Of a DNA stretch of 48,007 nt, positions 16,742 through 25,650 are shown piece by piece. The position numbers and the translations under genes were made by a program. The DNA comes from JALHOM01 sp964444225 (lineage in GTDB: Bacteria; Patescibacteriota; Saccharimonadia; Saccharimonadales; 2-12-FULL-41-12), in NCBI GenBank assembly GCA_964444225.1, contig CAYUFM010000008.1:1-48007 (forward strand), in the 5' to 3' direction. Below the pieces are notes generated by a model. The model did not search any database, was not told where the DNA came from, and saw only the letters and a program-made list of their open reading frames with translations. Position 1 is the stretch's first letter; each line of letters starts with the position of its first letter.

Positions 16742-18394
16742 CTACATAGTCTCTGGGGTAGGCATTCCCAGTAGCTGGAGCCCAGTGGTTAAGGTTTTTT
16801 CATATTGATCCACTAGTTTTGCTCTTAGCCCTGCTCGAGGGTCATCAATAACCCGGCTATTTTCATAAAATTGGTTAAAGGTTGTTGCTAGTTCATAAAG
16901 ATAAGTACAGATGTGATGTGGTGAGAAGTCGGTAATTGTGGAGTTCAAGATATCAGGCACCTCACTTAGCTTAAAGGCTAGTCGACGCTCAAATTCATCA
17001 AGGTCACCCGCTTGGGTTACGTCTGCTACATCGCCAATTTTGCGCAAGATTGATCTGGCTCTCACCAAAGCATATTGCAAATATGGCCCGCTGTTTCCTT
17101 CTGTACTAATAGATTGATCTAGGTCAAAGGCTATATCGCCACCAACTCGACTTTTTAACATTGAGTATTTAACTGCGCCTAAGGTTACTTGACGGCGAAC
17201 TTCCGGATCATCATGCGACACAGACGCTTCGACACCATCAATCACGTCTGTTGCCTTGGACACATTGCCTAATCGTGAACTCATTTTTTTGCCATCACCA
17301 AAACGTACCGTGCCATTTGCTACGTGACGTTGCTTGGCCGACAACTCTGAATCAATCAGCTCTAGAGCCTTAAAAACTACCTGCATATACTGAGATTGGT
17401 CATTACCAGTAACAATCACTCGCTTGTCATAACTAAATTGTCTTTTTTCTAGCTGAATAACTCCCAGGTCCTTTGTTTCATAGGTTGGCAGACCGGCTGA
17501 GGTTATAAACACTCGAGTATGTAACCCACTGGTTTCTTCTGGTAAGACCACCGCACCCTCACTCTGGACAAAAACATTTGGGTGGGCTTTCACGATTTCT
17601 AAACCAGGCACCATTGTTTGACTTTCTGGATAATATGCATCGAAACTGTGGGCGTTGATTGACAGATAAAAATTATCAAAATAATCATAACTCCACTGCC
17701 GGGTAATGAAATAAATTTTGGCAAAGTTAGAGTCCTGGTCGCCGGACTCAAAAAGCTGATAAATCTGCTGATTTATTTGGTCAATTTGCGGTTTCGCGAC
17801 TTCGTTTTCTTCGTAAGCTTTAGACCCGTTAACATAGGCCTGGGATATCCATGTTGCTCTATCCGTAACTTCATCTAATTTATCGGGGTTTTCGCCTCCT
17901 AATTCTTGGATCATACCCCAAAGACATTTGGCTGCATGCAGACCAACATCACCCCCAAAGCTCGTGCGCACAACCCTACTTCCACAAAATTCATAAACTC
18001 GGCCCATGCTGTCGCCGATTAAGGTTTGGTATAGGTGTCCAGTGTGTAGTTCTTTAAAGGCATTAGGACATGAATATTCTAGTAAAACAGTTTGGTCAAT
18101 GTTGGGCTTCTGCCAATATATTCCTTTGTAAATAGTATCATCACTAAGAGTCACATTTATAAATCCCGGGCCAGCAATATCGACAGACTTAGCAAGGTTA
18201 GATTCTTGGATATGCTGGACGATTTTTTCGGCAACTTCGCGAGGAGATCTGCCAACTTTTCCAGCAATCTGCATGGCAATGTTACAAGAAAAATCTCCGT
18301 GAGATTCGTCGCTACGCAAAAAAACAACAATTTGGTCTACGCCAAACTCAGTTTTTACGAAACTTTGTACTAATTCTTGTAGCTCACCTGTCAT
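16742..18394 (-). CDS. argS: Arginyl-tRNA synthetase
   Basis: About 550 aa, class I. The N-terminal additional domain (tRNA D-loop binding) is present. The HIGH-type motif is HTGHL within ELHTGHLYQTLIGD, the KMSKS-type loop is KKMSSRLGN, and the C-terminus is the DALR anticodon-binding domain (YLYELATTFNQFYENSRVI). I start at ATG 18394 (MTGELQEL) because TATAAT (18405-18410) ends 10 nt before it; a longer frame from 18424 would read through that box. It is directly followed by the HAD gene. Confidence 0.95.
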   Translation of the reverse strand: MTGELQELVQSFVKTEFGVDQIVVFLRSDESHGDFSCNIAMQIAGKVGRSPREVAEKIVQHIQESNLAKSVDIAGPGFINVTLSDDTIYKGIYWQKPNIDQTVLLEYSCPNAFKELHTGHLYQTLIGDSMGRVYEFCGSRVVRTSFGGDVGLHAAKCLWGMIQELGGENPDKLDEVTDRATWISQAYVNGSKAYEENEVAKPQIDQINQQIYQLFESGDQDSNFAKIYFITRQWSYDYFDNFYLSINAHSFDAYYPESQTMVPGLEIVKAHPNVFVQSEGAVVLPEETSGLHTRVFITSAGLPTYETKDLGVIQLEKRQFSYDKRVIVTGNDQSQYMQVVFKALELIDSELSAKQRHVANGTVRFGDGKKMSSRLGNVSKATDVIDGVEASVSHDDPEVRRQVTLGAVKYSMLKSRVGGDIAFDLDQSISTEGNSGPYLQYALVRARSILRKIGDVADVTQAGDLDEFERRLAFKLSEVPDILNSTITDFSPHHICTYLYELATTFNQFYENSRVIDDPRAGLRAKLVDQYEKTLTTGLQLLGMPTPETM

Positions 18395-18425
18395 TTCACT
18401 ATGGATTATAACAGATGGGGACAAT

Positions 18426-19106
18426 CTAGTTTTTACCAGATTTTAAATATGAAGCCGTCTCCCAGATAACCCAATAAGTTGATGCCAATAACAAGAAGAA
18501 GATTATGGTTGTTTCGTAAGTTTCATAATGGGCTATTGGGTTAACCACCCTGTCGCTAACGTCAAACAACAACCCAGCAGGTTTGAGCAATACATCCCAA
18601 CTGTTCCAACGGGTAAATCTACCTAAATAAATTGCAAAACTACATGCTAGTAAAATTGAGCCAACGATTAACGATGTTTCTTTTGGACTAAGGCGTTTTT
18701 TTAACTCCAGATGTACCATGTATAAGCTAATAAACCCAAAGATAAGCCCGCAAATTGCAAAGCTGGCAAACAAAACAGCATCATAAACCAAACTAGCCTC
18801 GTAGGTTGGTCGTAGATGTATAAAATCTGTAATTAAGTAAAAACTGTTGGGTAAAAATAAAAACCAGCCTAGACTTATCAGGATTTGTTTTGGTGCCAGC
18901 CATGGATGGTTTTTTAGCCTTTCGACTAACCACCAAGAAAACAGTAATGGAATTATGGCCAAAAACAGATTCCAGATCAAAAAAACAAACCTCGTACTAT
19001 CACTATGCATAACCCTAAAAGTTATGAGAGCTAGTGCAACAAAACAACAAACAACAATGCTAAAGACTAACCGGTTTGGGTTTTTAGGCTGCGGGTCACT
19101 TCTCAT
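18426..19106 (-). CDS. DUF1361 multi-pass membrane protein
   Basis: About 226 aa with around seven hydrophobic segments (for example FVFLIWNLFLAIIPLLFSWW and ISLGWFLFLPNSFYLITDFI). The NLFLA...P...LPNSFYL...D pattern is that of DUF1361. The function is unknown. The ATG at 19106 avoids overlap; a TTG at 19118 is in frame and would overlap the upstream isomerase gene. Same strand as the isomerase and argS. Confidence 0.82.
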   Translation of the reverse strand: MRSDPQPKNPNRLVFSIVVCCFVALALITFRVMHSDSTRFVFLIWNLFLAIIPLLFSWWLVERLKNHPWLAPKQILISLGWFLFLPNSFYLITDFIHLRPTYEASLVYDAVLFASFAICGLIFGFISLYMVHLELKKRLSPKETSLIVGSILLACSFAIYLGRFTRWNSWDVLLKPAGLLFDVSDRVVNPIAHYETYETTIIFFLLLASTYWVIWETASYLKSGKN

Positions 19107-19110
19107 AGGC

Positions 19111-20142
19111 TTAGGCAAGTTCTGCCTTTAGCTTCTGTATTAGGTCAACTGGTGATGGATTTAGTCCGTTCAAAAGCGCAAGATACAAACTGACAAAATC
19201 GCCAAAAGTTGTGCCATAAACCATTTGCTCCAGTACAGTACTTCCTTGCAAATTAACGACTTCAGCTGCTGGTTTTTTACCACTCAGCATTTTTTCTGTT
19301 ACATCGAACCGCTTTTGAATCTGCGGATGATCCAAGCTACTAACTAAATTAACAACTTTGTACGGTTTATCTACCGGATGAGAACTCCAGCCCAAAAATT
19401 CATTATGATTAAACTCTGGATATATCCCGTACCAAGCGATATTTTTAGCATTTTCATTAATACTAATCTTCCATTTGTAGGCTACTCCAGCAAAAAGACT
19501 GCTGGAATAAATTACAGGACTACTTCCCGCCAACTCAAGCGCTAATTGTTTAGCAGGATTTTGGTCTGTCGGAACATCCGCACGATATTGTCTTAAAATT
19601 AGTTCCAAATTTTTAGCTACTTCTTCTAATTCATCTATTTTTTCTGAATTAACAAAACCAGACGCCTCAAATACATCTAAGATTGCGCGCAAAACATATA
19701 AAGCACCATATCTTGGCTGAGTAATAACTGGCAATCGCGCAAACACATAACCTTTTTCCTCAGCTATTTGTGCTAGTGTACCACCACTAGCAAGAACTAC
19801 TATTTTGGCACCTTTTTGCTCAGCCTGTGCAAGACAATTTAGCGTTTCTTCGGTGTTACCAGAAAAAGAGGCAGCAAAAAACAGTGTTTTTGGTCCGACA
19901 TATTCTGGGATATCATAATTTCGACACACCTCAAATGGCAGATTCACTCCAGGCCAAGTTTGAACTAACAAAGCTCCTAAGGCAGACCCGCCCATGCCAG
20001 CATAAACAATATTACTAAAATCACCCTCGATAACCGGGATATCATAGTTATGCAAAAGTTGTTGCCATTGATTTTCGGCAACACCAAGCGCATCTTGAGC
20101 GTCACGCTCATGAATCATCTTCAAATCATCCAATACTGACAT
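19111..20142 (-). CDS. Bifunctional phosphoglucose/phosphomannose isomerase (SIS domain)
   Basis: 343 aa. The N-terminal SIS domain has AGMGGSALGALL and FFAASFSGNTEETL (sugar-phosphate-binding Ser/Thr loop). The C-terminal half includes 'PEFNHNEFLGW', typical of the archaeal/bacterial PGI/PMI family that interconverts F6P with G6P or M6P. It is preceded by a strong AGGAGG Shine-Dalgarno 5 nt before ATG and by TATACT-like boxes near 20195, so it has a true leader. First gene of a run with the DUF1361 gene, argS and the HAD gene. Confidence 0.9.
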   Translation of the reverse strand: MSVLDDLKMIHERDAQDALGVAENQWQQLLHNYDIPVIEGDFSNIVYAGMGGSALGALLVQTWPGVNLPFEVCRNYDIPEYVGPKTLFFAASFSGNTEETLNCLAQAEQKGAKIVVLASGGTLAQIAEEKGYVFARLPVITQPRYGALYVLRAILDVFEASGFVNSEKIDELEEVAKNLELILRQYRADVPTDQNPAKQLALELAGSSPVIYSSSLFAGVAYKWKISINENAKNIAWYGIYPEFNHNEFLGWSSHPVDKPYKVVNLVSSLDHPQIQKRFDVTEKMLSGKKPAAEVVNLQGSTVLEQMVYGTTFGDFVSLYLALLNGLNPSPVDLIQKLKAELA

Positions 20143-20239
20143 TTTTCCTCCTGTTTTCCTTGTCGTTTATGCTTAAGCTCTGATATTCTATATAGTATAG
20201 ATTATTAATTTTCTAACGACTAGATAAACAGAGGTGGGA

Positions 20240-20704
20240 ATGTTCAACAATCATCAAGATAACCAATCAAGTAAAAACACAGATATTGACCAAGTTGCAA
20301 AAGATATCGATGAGAATGCACCACATATTGGAATTGGCACCAACCCTAGCAGTTTTAACCCAGTGATGCCTGCGCAAACACAAACTGATTCAAGCTCTAC
20401 AGACATCACATCTGATGGTGTCACTTCAGCCCCAGCAGTTGCGCCTTCAGCCATTCCATCGGATCTGAATAATATTAAAGATGAAGCCCTCAAGCAACTA
20501 TCACCTCTTGTCGGCAAATTAGAACAATCACCAGAAGAAAAATTTAAGACCTTAATGATGATGATCCAAGCATCCGACAACCACGACCTCATCAAAGAAG
20601 CTTACGAAGCAGCTAATGCGATCGAGGACGAGACGGCCAAGGCCCAAGCGCTACTCGCGATAGTTAACGAGATCAACTATTTCACCCAGAAGCACAGTAG
20701 CTAG
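20240..20704 (+). CDS. Acidic hypothetical protein
   Basis: About 154 aa. The ATG at 20240 is preferred (AGAGG 5 nt upstream); a GTG at 20234 is in frame. A polar, Ser/Thr/Pro-rich N-terminal half (disordered) is followed by a helical C-terminal half (EEKFKTLMMMIQASDNHDLIK; EAANAIEDETAKAQALLAIVNEI). No signal peptide or membrane segment. Family not recognised. It ends just before a bidirectional terminator. Confidence 0.7.
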   Translation: MFNNHQDNQSSKNTDIDQVAKDIDENAPHIGIGTNPSSFNPVMPAQTQTDSSSTDITSDGVTSAPAVAPSAIPSDLNNIKDEALKQLSPLVGKLEQSPEEKFKTLMMMIQASDNHDLIKEAYEAANAIEDETAKAQALLAIVNEINYFTQKHSS

Positions 20705-20726
20705 GAATTGGTAGTTTGTAGATATT

Positions 20727-20755
20727 AAAAAAAGCTCCATTGCAGGAGCCTTTTT
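20727..20755. terminator. Bidirectional Rho-independent terminator
   Basis: GCTCC (20734-20738), a 6-nt loop and GGAGC (20745-20749), flanked by an A-run before and C-TTTTT after, so both strands end a hairpin with a U-run. It separates the convergent genes ending at 20704 and 20780. Confidence 0.85.
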
Positions 20756-20779
20756 AGAGCTAATAAACCCTAGTTACGT

Positions 20780-21205
20780 TTAGTGGCCTTCGTCGCCAGT
20801 GGCGGGCAGAACGGCTGGAACTTGCGTATCATCACCAAGCGCAGGAGTCTGACTTGGGGTAGTAGCCTGAGGCTTAGGTGTCTCGGCTGGAGCAACTTCC
20901 TGATCACCACTAGTTGCGTTTGGATCAACGGCTCCATTACCTTCTATCTGAGGTAGTTCAACCTTGTTGGAGTCTGTGTCTACCTGTACAGTTGCGGGAG
21001 TTTTCTTGTCGTCATCTCCTTGAATCTTCTGGTATAGATACCTTCCACCGAAGAAAACGCCTAGTCCAACCAAAAAGGTTGCAACCAAAGCCAAAAGTCC
21101 GAGCATGAATGCTACGCCTGTACGCTCACGTCTTTGTGACTGATAATATTGATTTACTTCGTCTGGTAAGACGCTACTTTGTTGTTTTCGCCTAAATAAA
21201 GCCAT
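20780..21205 (-). CDS. Single-pass membrane protein with low-complexity tail
   Basis: 141 aa. A basic N-terminus, one transmembrane helix (residues ~33-57, VAFMLGLLALVATFLVGLGVFF) and an acidic, Pro/Thr/Ala-rich extracytoplasmic tail. The AAGGAG Shine-Dalgarno is good. It follows the 82-aa membrane protein and groEL on the same strand. Function unknown. Confidence 0.72.
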   Translation of the reverse strand: MALFRRKQQSSVLPDEVNQYYQSQRRERTGVAFMLGLLALVATFLVGLGVFFGGRYLYQKIQGDDDKKTPATVQVDTDSNKVELPQIEGNGAVDPNATSGDQEVAPAETPKPQATTPSQTPALGDDTQVPAVLPATGDEGH

Positions 21206-21267
21206 TAAATTAACTCCTTAATTGACCCTATTTTACTACAAACTAGCAAATAATGCAAATAAATAAA

Positions 21268-21516
21268 TTATGGCTTTGGATTACGGATAGCCAAGAAAAT
21301 TAACCCTATTAATATAGCAAGAATCCCGCCATAAACCTGTGGCATTAAATAATCACCTAGACTTGGTCCAAAACCCTCGGAATTCCCAACAAGTTGAGGA
21401 AAAAATGTCGAAAGCGTCGAGATAATCATCTGTAGCGCAGTCGCAATTAAAATGGCACCAGTAATAGTCCCAACCCAATAATCAGTTAGGATATTTTTTA
21501 GCTTCTTCATAAACAC
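21268..21516 (-). CDS. Small two-helix membrane protein
   Basis: 82 aa. Two hydrophobic segments (about 14-36 and 57-76: GGILAILIGLIFLAI) are joined by a short polar loop. Shine-Dalgarno AAGGAGT lies 4-5 nt before ATG, with TATAAT a few bases further up. It starts 23 bp downstream of the groEL stop, so it may be co-transcribed or have its own promoter. Family not recognised. Confidence 0.7.
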   Translation of the reverse strand: MFMKKLKNILTDYWVGTITGAILIATALQMIISTLSTFFPQLVGNSEGFGPSLGDYLMPQVYGGILAILIGLIFLAIRNPKP

Positions 21517-21539
21517 TCCTTAATTATAAAGCTAGTTTA

Positions 21540-23177
21540 CTACATTCCCATCATGCCGGACATGTCAGGGGCAGGAGCCGAAGCTTTTTCTGGAACGTCT
21601 ACTACTAATGCTCCCATGGTCATGGCGGTTCCAGCGATAGATACGGCATTTTGGATAGCCTCACGCGTAACACGTACTGGGTCAACAATACCAGAAGTCA
21701 TAGGATCAACATATTTATCGGGGTTGTTAACATCAACTCCAACTCTGCGCTTTCCGGTCCTTACTTGTGGTAAAAATTCATCAGCATTCAGTCCTGCGTT
21801 ATCTAAAATAATCCTAAATGGTTGCTCTAGTGTGTTTTTCAAAATTCTTGAAGATACAGCAACAGAATCATCACCACTTATTTTTATAGATTGTGCTAGA
21901 TCCACTAAGGTGACACCACCACCTGGGACAATTCCTTCCTCAAGTGCTGCTTTTACGGCTGCTACTGCATCATCGACGCGGAATTTCTTTTCTTCTATCT
22001 CTGTCTCCGTTGCGCCACCGACTTTTATCACCGCTACTTTGCCAGATAAGCTAGCTTTGCGCTCTTTTAGGCCATCACGGTCATAGCTGGATTTGGCATT
22101 GATTGCCTGGACGTCAATCTGACCAATCCTTTTAGCAACATCTGTAGCCTTGCCGGCACCTTCGATAATTGTGGTGCTGTCTTTGGTAACAATAACTTTT
22201 CGAGCTGAGCCAAAAACTGACTCATCAACATTATCAAAGTTCATGCCTTGATCGCCAGAGATCACTTTTCCGCCTGTAAGCACGGCAATGTCGGCTAGAA
22301 TTTCTTTTTGCTTGTCACCAAAACTTGGCGCTTTAACTGTCACAACATTCAATACACCTTTAAGTTTGTTGAGTACCAACGTGCCAAGCGCCTCACCTTC
22401 TACATCATCGGCAATCACCATGATGTCTTTTTTGCCAGATTGAGCGGCTTTTTCCAAAATTGGCAGAAATTCTTGGATCGAACTGATTTTTTTATCGGTA
22501 ATTACAACATACGGTTTTTCTAACACGGCTTCCATGCGCGCAGTATCGGTCACCATATATGGACTAATAAACCCACGGTCGAAGGTAAAGCCCTCGACTA
22601 CTTCTTTTTCGAGTCCTAGGCCCTGCCCTTGCTCTACCGTAACTACTCCGTCTTTACCCACGGCTTCTATCACGCCAGCGATTAAGTTCCCAATTTCACT
22701 ATCGCCCGCAGAAATTGTAGCTACTTCAGCAACACGTTTTTTATTGCTTTTGATATCTTCGGCCATTTTATTTAGCTCTTTGATGACATCGGCGCTAGCT
22801 TGCTCCAAGCCTTTGCGTAACAACATCGGGTTGTGTCCTGCGGCAATCAGTTTATTAGCTTCATTAAGGATATGGTAAGTCAGTACAGTAACAGTTGTCG
22901 TGCCGTCTCCGGCTACGTCGTTCATTTTGTTGGCTGCTTGTTTGATAAGCTCTGCGCCTACTTTGTAGCCCAAAGTTTCATCATCAACATCAGCAATTTC
23001 TACACCTTTTGCAACGGTTACGCCGTCATGAGTAACGGTTGGCGCACCATAACTTTTACTGATCACTACGTTGCGACCCTTTGGCCCCATAGTTGTCTTT
23101 ACGGCGTTATATAAAATTTCGGCACCAGCCAAAACTCTGCGCCGAGCATCATCATCATAAAAAACTTTCTTTGCCAT
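21540..23177 (-). CDS. groEL: Chaperonin GroEL (60 kDa)
   Basis: 545 aa, the usual length. ATP-driven protein-folding ring. Hallmarks: MGPKGRNVVISKSYGAPTVT near the start, AGDGTTTVTVL with the catalytic Asp, an EGIVPGGGVTL segment, and a Met/Gly-rich C-terminus ending GMMGM. The ATG follows the groES stop directly, with a GGAG Shine-Dalgarno inside the groES end. Regulated with groES by the CIRCE element upstream. Confidence 0.99.
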   Translation of the reverse strand: MAKKVFYDDDARRRVLAGAEILYNAVKTTMGPKGRNVVISKSYGAPTVTHDGVTVAKGVEIADVDDETLGYKVGAELIKQAANKMNDVAGDGTTTVTVLTYHILNEANKLIAAGHNPMLLRKGLEQASADVIKELNKMAEDIKSNKKRVAEVATISAGDSEIGNLIAGVIEAVGKDGVVTVEQGQGLGLEKEVVEGFTFDRGFISPYMVTDTARMEAVLEKPYVVITDKKISSIQEFLPILEKAAQSGKKDIMVIADDVEGEALGTLVLNKLKGVLNVVTVKAPSFGDKQKEILADIAVLTGGKVISGDQGMNFDNVDESVFGSARKVIVTKDSTTIIEGAGKATDVAKRIGQIDVQAINAKSSYDRDGLKERKASLSGKVAVIKVGGATETEIEEKKFRVDDAVAAVKAALEEGIVPGGGVTLVDLAQSIKISGDDSVAVSSRILKNTLEQPFRIILDNAGLNADEFLPQVRTGKRRVGVDVNNPDKYVDPMTSGIVDPVRVTREAIQNAVSIAGTAMTMGALVVDVPEKASAPAPDMSGMMGM

Positions 23178-23486
23178 CTATTTTTTCTCCGAGTTTACTG
23201 TTGCTAGCACGTCGTCTTCTTTAACTAAAATATAGCTAGTATCACCAAGTTTTATATCTGTTGTGCTGTAGCTTTTATAAATAATTTTGTCGCCAACTTT
23301 TAGGTTAACTGGCACTCGTTCGTTGTCATCGCCAATTTTACCCGGCCCAACGGCTACTACTTCTGCCGTCATCGTCTTTTCTTTAGCGTTGTCTGGCAGA
23401 TACAGCCCACTAGCTGTCTTGTTGCTAGCAACTTCAGCAACCGCCACAACGTAGTCGTTCATTGGATTAATAAGAACCTTACCCAT
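23178..23486 (-). CDS. groES: Co-chaperonin GroES (10 kDa)
   Basis: 102 aa; caps the GroEL ring. It has the GroES pattern (a mobile loop around TASGLYLPDNAKEKT, then VVAVGPGK and VGDKIIYKSYS). It is preceded by a near-perfect Shine-Dalgarno (GGAGGTGA) 4 nt before ATG. Expression should be repressed by HrcA at the upstream CIRCE; hrcA is not in this window. Confidence 0.98.
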   Translation of the reverse strand: MGKVLINPMNDYVVAVAEVASNKTASGLYLPDNAKEKTMTAEVVAVGPGKIGDDNERVPVNLKVGDKIIYKSYSTTDIKLGDTSYILVKEDDVLATVNSEKK

Positions 23487-23547
23487 TACTCACCTCCGTT
23501 ATTTTAGATAAGATTACTAATGATTTCTCGCGGGATAATCACTAGTT

Positions 23548-23574
23548 CTAGCACTCAATATACTCGAGTGCTAA
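23548..23574 (-). promoter_or_regulatory. CIRCE operator (HrcA site) upstream of groES
   Basis: CTAGCACTC (23548-23556), exactly nine bases, then GAGTGCTAA (23566-23574). This matches the CIRCE inverted repeat with one difference from TTAGCACTC in the left arm. It implies heat-shock control of groESL by HrcA. Confidence 0.95.
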
Positions 23575-23586
23575 TAATTATGTCAA
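23557..23586 (-). promoter_or_regulatory. groESL sigma-70 promoter overlapping CIRCE
   Basis: Minus-strand TTGACA (23586-23581), an 18-bp spacer and TATATT (23562-23557). The -10 lies inside the nine-base loop of the CIRCE element, so bound HrcA would block RNA polymerase directly. Confidence 0.8.
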
Positions 23587-23588
23587 GT

Positions 23589-23864
23589 CTACTGTATACC
23601 GTCTAACGAGGTGTCTTCTGAGCTTGATAGAGAATTCCTGATTATTGTCTCCATCGTTGATCCGAGGTCGATCAATTGACGTGTATCAAAACCATCATCC
23701 GACTCAGCATCTGCACCCTCTAGGACATCTCTGATTGCCTCTGCAGTTCTTTGCATTAAATCCATATGCCTGCCAACATTAAAGGCAACTCCAAAACTGT
23801 CAGGTATAATTTCCTGACAATGGTTGGGATTTTGTTCTCTTGGTGGCATTACTAGATTACTCAT
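23589..23864 (-). CDS. Small acidic hypothetical protein
   Basis: 91 aa, acidic, with two predicted helices (NVGRHMDLMQRTAEAIRDVL; QLIDLGSTMETIIRN) and a Ser/Asp-rich C-terminus. No signal peptide. Two possible ATG starts, at 23864 and 23849. It lies divergent from the 23930 gene, and TATAAT (23891-23896, minus) is 26 nt upstream. No recognised family. Confidence 0.55.
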   Translation of the reverse strand: MSNLVMPPREQNPNHCQEIIPDSFGVAFNVGRHMDLMQRTAEAIRDVLEGADAESDDGFDTRQLIDLGSTMETIIRNSLSSSEDTSLDGIQ

Positions 23865-23929
23865 TGACTTTTACAGCTTATTATGATACGATTATACCAT
23901 AAAATCATATAAAAACACAAATCACAGTT

Positions 23930-25030
23930 ATGCCTAAAACACACCAAACATGCGAACCGCTAAGAACATTTCAGCAAGATGATAGCCCTGTAGATATTGC
24001 AGAAATACTGATAGAAGATGCTACCCCTAAGTCAACGCATCCACAAACAGATTTGATCGACGATGAGATCTCTAAGCACAACCCAGACTCTAAAATAGCG
24101 GGTGTTTTAGGGGAACTACGAGAAGTTGTTGGCAAAGGAATAGACGCAGCCAGGACCCAAACAGCTCTAGGTTGCGGTACTTGTGCACTCAAACAAACAT
24201 GTGAAGTTACCGCCAACCTCACAAGTCACTCTCTGGCTGGCGTAGAAGCATCAGCAAAAGTTGATGAAATAACCATAGCACGGGAAAAAACCGATCAAGA
24301 CAAGAGTATAAAACAAGTTATTCACAGATGGGTTAAATCCAATCAAAAGCTAGAAACCAAAAAAAATATACCTTCGCAAGAACGCGAGATGAATCGCGCA
24401 AAACAAATAGTTAATGAGACCCAAAACTCCTTTATGATGGACCTAGCTAGGTTGAGCCCTGAAAAGAGAGATGGAAGAATTAAGCATACTTTTGAATCGC
24501 TACCAAAGGAAGAACGAGATTACGTCATATCAAACGGGCTTATTGATGGAGTTGTAACTGAACTATATGTTTACGAACAACTTAAAGCACTAGAAGGCAT
24601 AGGAGCCATCGAAAGAGTAGAGCTATCTACCGTAGATCAAGATATAAAAGACGGGGTCGACTTTATAGTAACAACGGCAAGTGGCCAAATATTTTACCTA
24701 GATGCCAAACTTCACCTAAAACCAGATGATCAACCCCTAGGAAAACGTGGGTATTCTTATTTTGCTAAAAAACGCGAAACTACAAGAAACGGCGACACAG
24801 TCTTTATGGTTTCTCCGAATTCAAGAGATAGTCAAAAAAGCTACATAGGCGCCACTGAACTTGGACCTGCTAGGGTTGCATCTTTTTCTAACACCTCAGA
24901 ACAAAGCTCATCGGAATTCCGTGATCTACTGGCAGGCTTTATCGATGTTTTAGACCGTAGAAAATTGGGAGCTAAACCTATCTCCACTCCTCAAACAAAC
25001 TCACTTGGTAGTTTACCGACTATATCTTAA
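23930..25030 (+). CDS. Putative PD-(D/E)XK-type nuclease with Cys cluster
   Basis: 366 aa. The N-terminal ~60 residues are acidic; then a CxxCx5C cluster (Cys82, Cys85, Cys91) that may bind metal, a Lys-rich helical middle, and a C-terminal alpha/beta domain. There, DGVDFIV (Asp244) followed 14 residues later by FYLDAKLH (Asp258, Lys260), with an upstream helix carrying Glu211 and Glu216, matches the PD-(D/E)XK nuclease core. The fold call is my inference from this spacing. No clear Shine-Dalgarno. The stop is only ~80 bp before the start of the large RNA gene. Confidence 0.6.
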   Translation: MPKTHQTCEPLRTFQQDDSPVDIAEILIEDATPKSTHPQTDLIDDEISKHNPDSKIAGVLGELREVVGKGIDAARTQTALGCGTCALKQTCEVTANLTSHSLAGVEASAKVDEITIAREKTDQDKSIKQVIHRWVKSNQKLETKKNIPSQEREMNRAKQIVNETQNSFMMDLARLSPEKRDGRIKHTFESLPKEERDYVISNGLIDGVVTELYVYEQLKALEGIGAIERVELSTVDQDIKDGVDFIVTTASGQIFYLDAKLHLKPDDQPLGKRGYSYFAKKRETTRNGDTVFMVSPNSRDSQKSYIGATELGPARVASFSNTSEQSSSEFRDLLAGFIDVLDRRKLGAKPISTPQTNSLGSLPTIS

Positions 25031-25076
25031 AACCAAGGAGTAAATGAAGTAATAAAATCTAGTCTATAAAGTAATG

Positions 25077-25105
25077 TTGACAAAATAGATATTACTTGAT
25101 ATTAT
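25077..25105 (+). promoter_or_regulatory. Consensus promoter of the large structured RNA
   Basis: TTGACA (25077-25082), exactly 17 bp, then TATTAT (25100-25105) with an extended -10 TGA (25097-25099). Predicted start near 25112, immediately at the 5' arm of the RNA's closing helix. It is one of the two best promoters in the window. Confidence 0.85.
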
Positions 25106-25111
25106 GTGTTA

Positions 25112-25650
25112 ACTTGGAAAAGGATTTCCAAAAAAGTTCATTCACAATCGACCCAGGGAGATTATATGGCTCTCCTCGCAGTCCACGACAACGCGGACCC
25201 GGAGCACCCGCCGTAGACCAACGCCCACGACTAGGATTTTCGCACAGAATGTGCCGAGCAACACCGCAAAGGATGTACCGATGTACTGCCTGATGCGTAT
25301 CGCGAAGAGATAAAATCAAACGCGAAGAGGTTCAAACGCACTCAGTGCAGAAGAATTATCATTAGTGTTAAGAGTGGTAGGCACCGATGTTCACGTTTCA
25401 AAAATGCATGCATCAGAACATCGGAACGGGCCAATTATCAGTCACCCTGGGATTCGCTAGAATCGGACCGTCGGCTAGAGCCATAAATGCCCTGATCGAC
25501 ACCGATGCGAAGGTGACAAATGAGGGGGTAGCGCCTTGGTATTTGCAAATTGTGATTGCTTCCCTGCAATCATCGATTCGCTATTTAATACCGAGGGCTA
25601 CCCCCCCGCCACTCCCCTTCTGAACCAAAAATCCTTTTCCAAAAATTATA
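25112..25650 (+). ncRNA. Large (~540 nt) structured noncoding RNA, family not recognised
   Basis: The ends pair through a perfect 14-bp helix (25114-25127 with 25629-25642), followed inward by a 5-bp helix (25136-25140 with 25621-25625). Internal helices include 25384-25392/25416-25424 (9 bp), 25441-25446/25512-25517 enclosing hairpins 25451-25455/25460-25464 and 25473-25475/25480-25482, and a 19-bp helix 25524-25543/25587-25605 with one bulge and one U.G pair, capped by 25554-25559/25566-25571. Further hairpins lie at 25157-25175, 25181-25198, 25242-25254 and 25338-25348. Base composition is GC-richer than the neighbours, no reading frame looks coding, and CGCGAAGAG repeats at 25301 and 25321. 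I could not match it to RNase P, tmRNA, SRP or 6S RNA. Confidence 0.82.

Noticed and set aside
25096..25623. Open frames (25096-25293 and 25387-25623) inside the large RNA
   Set aside because: No ribosome site, composition unlike coding neighbours, and the sequence is explained by paired RNA helices.
25112..25650. RNase P RNA or tmRNA identity for the large RNA
   Set aside because: I could not find the RNase P GGAAAGTCC-type core, nor a tRNA-like end with CCA and a plausible tag frame.
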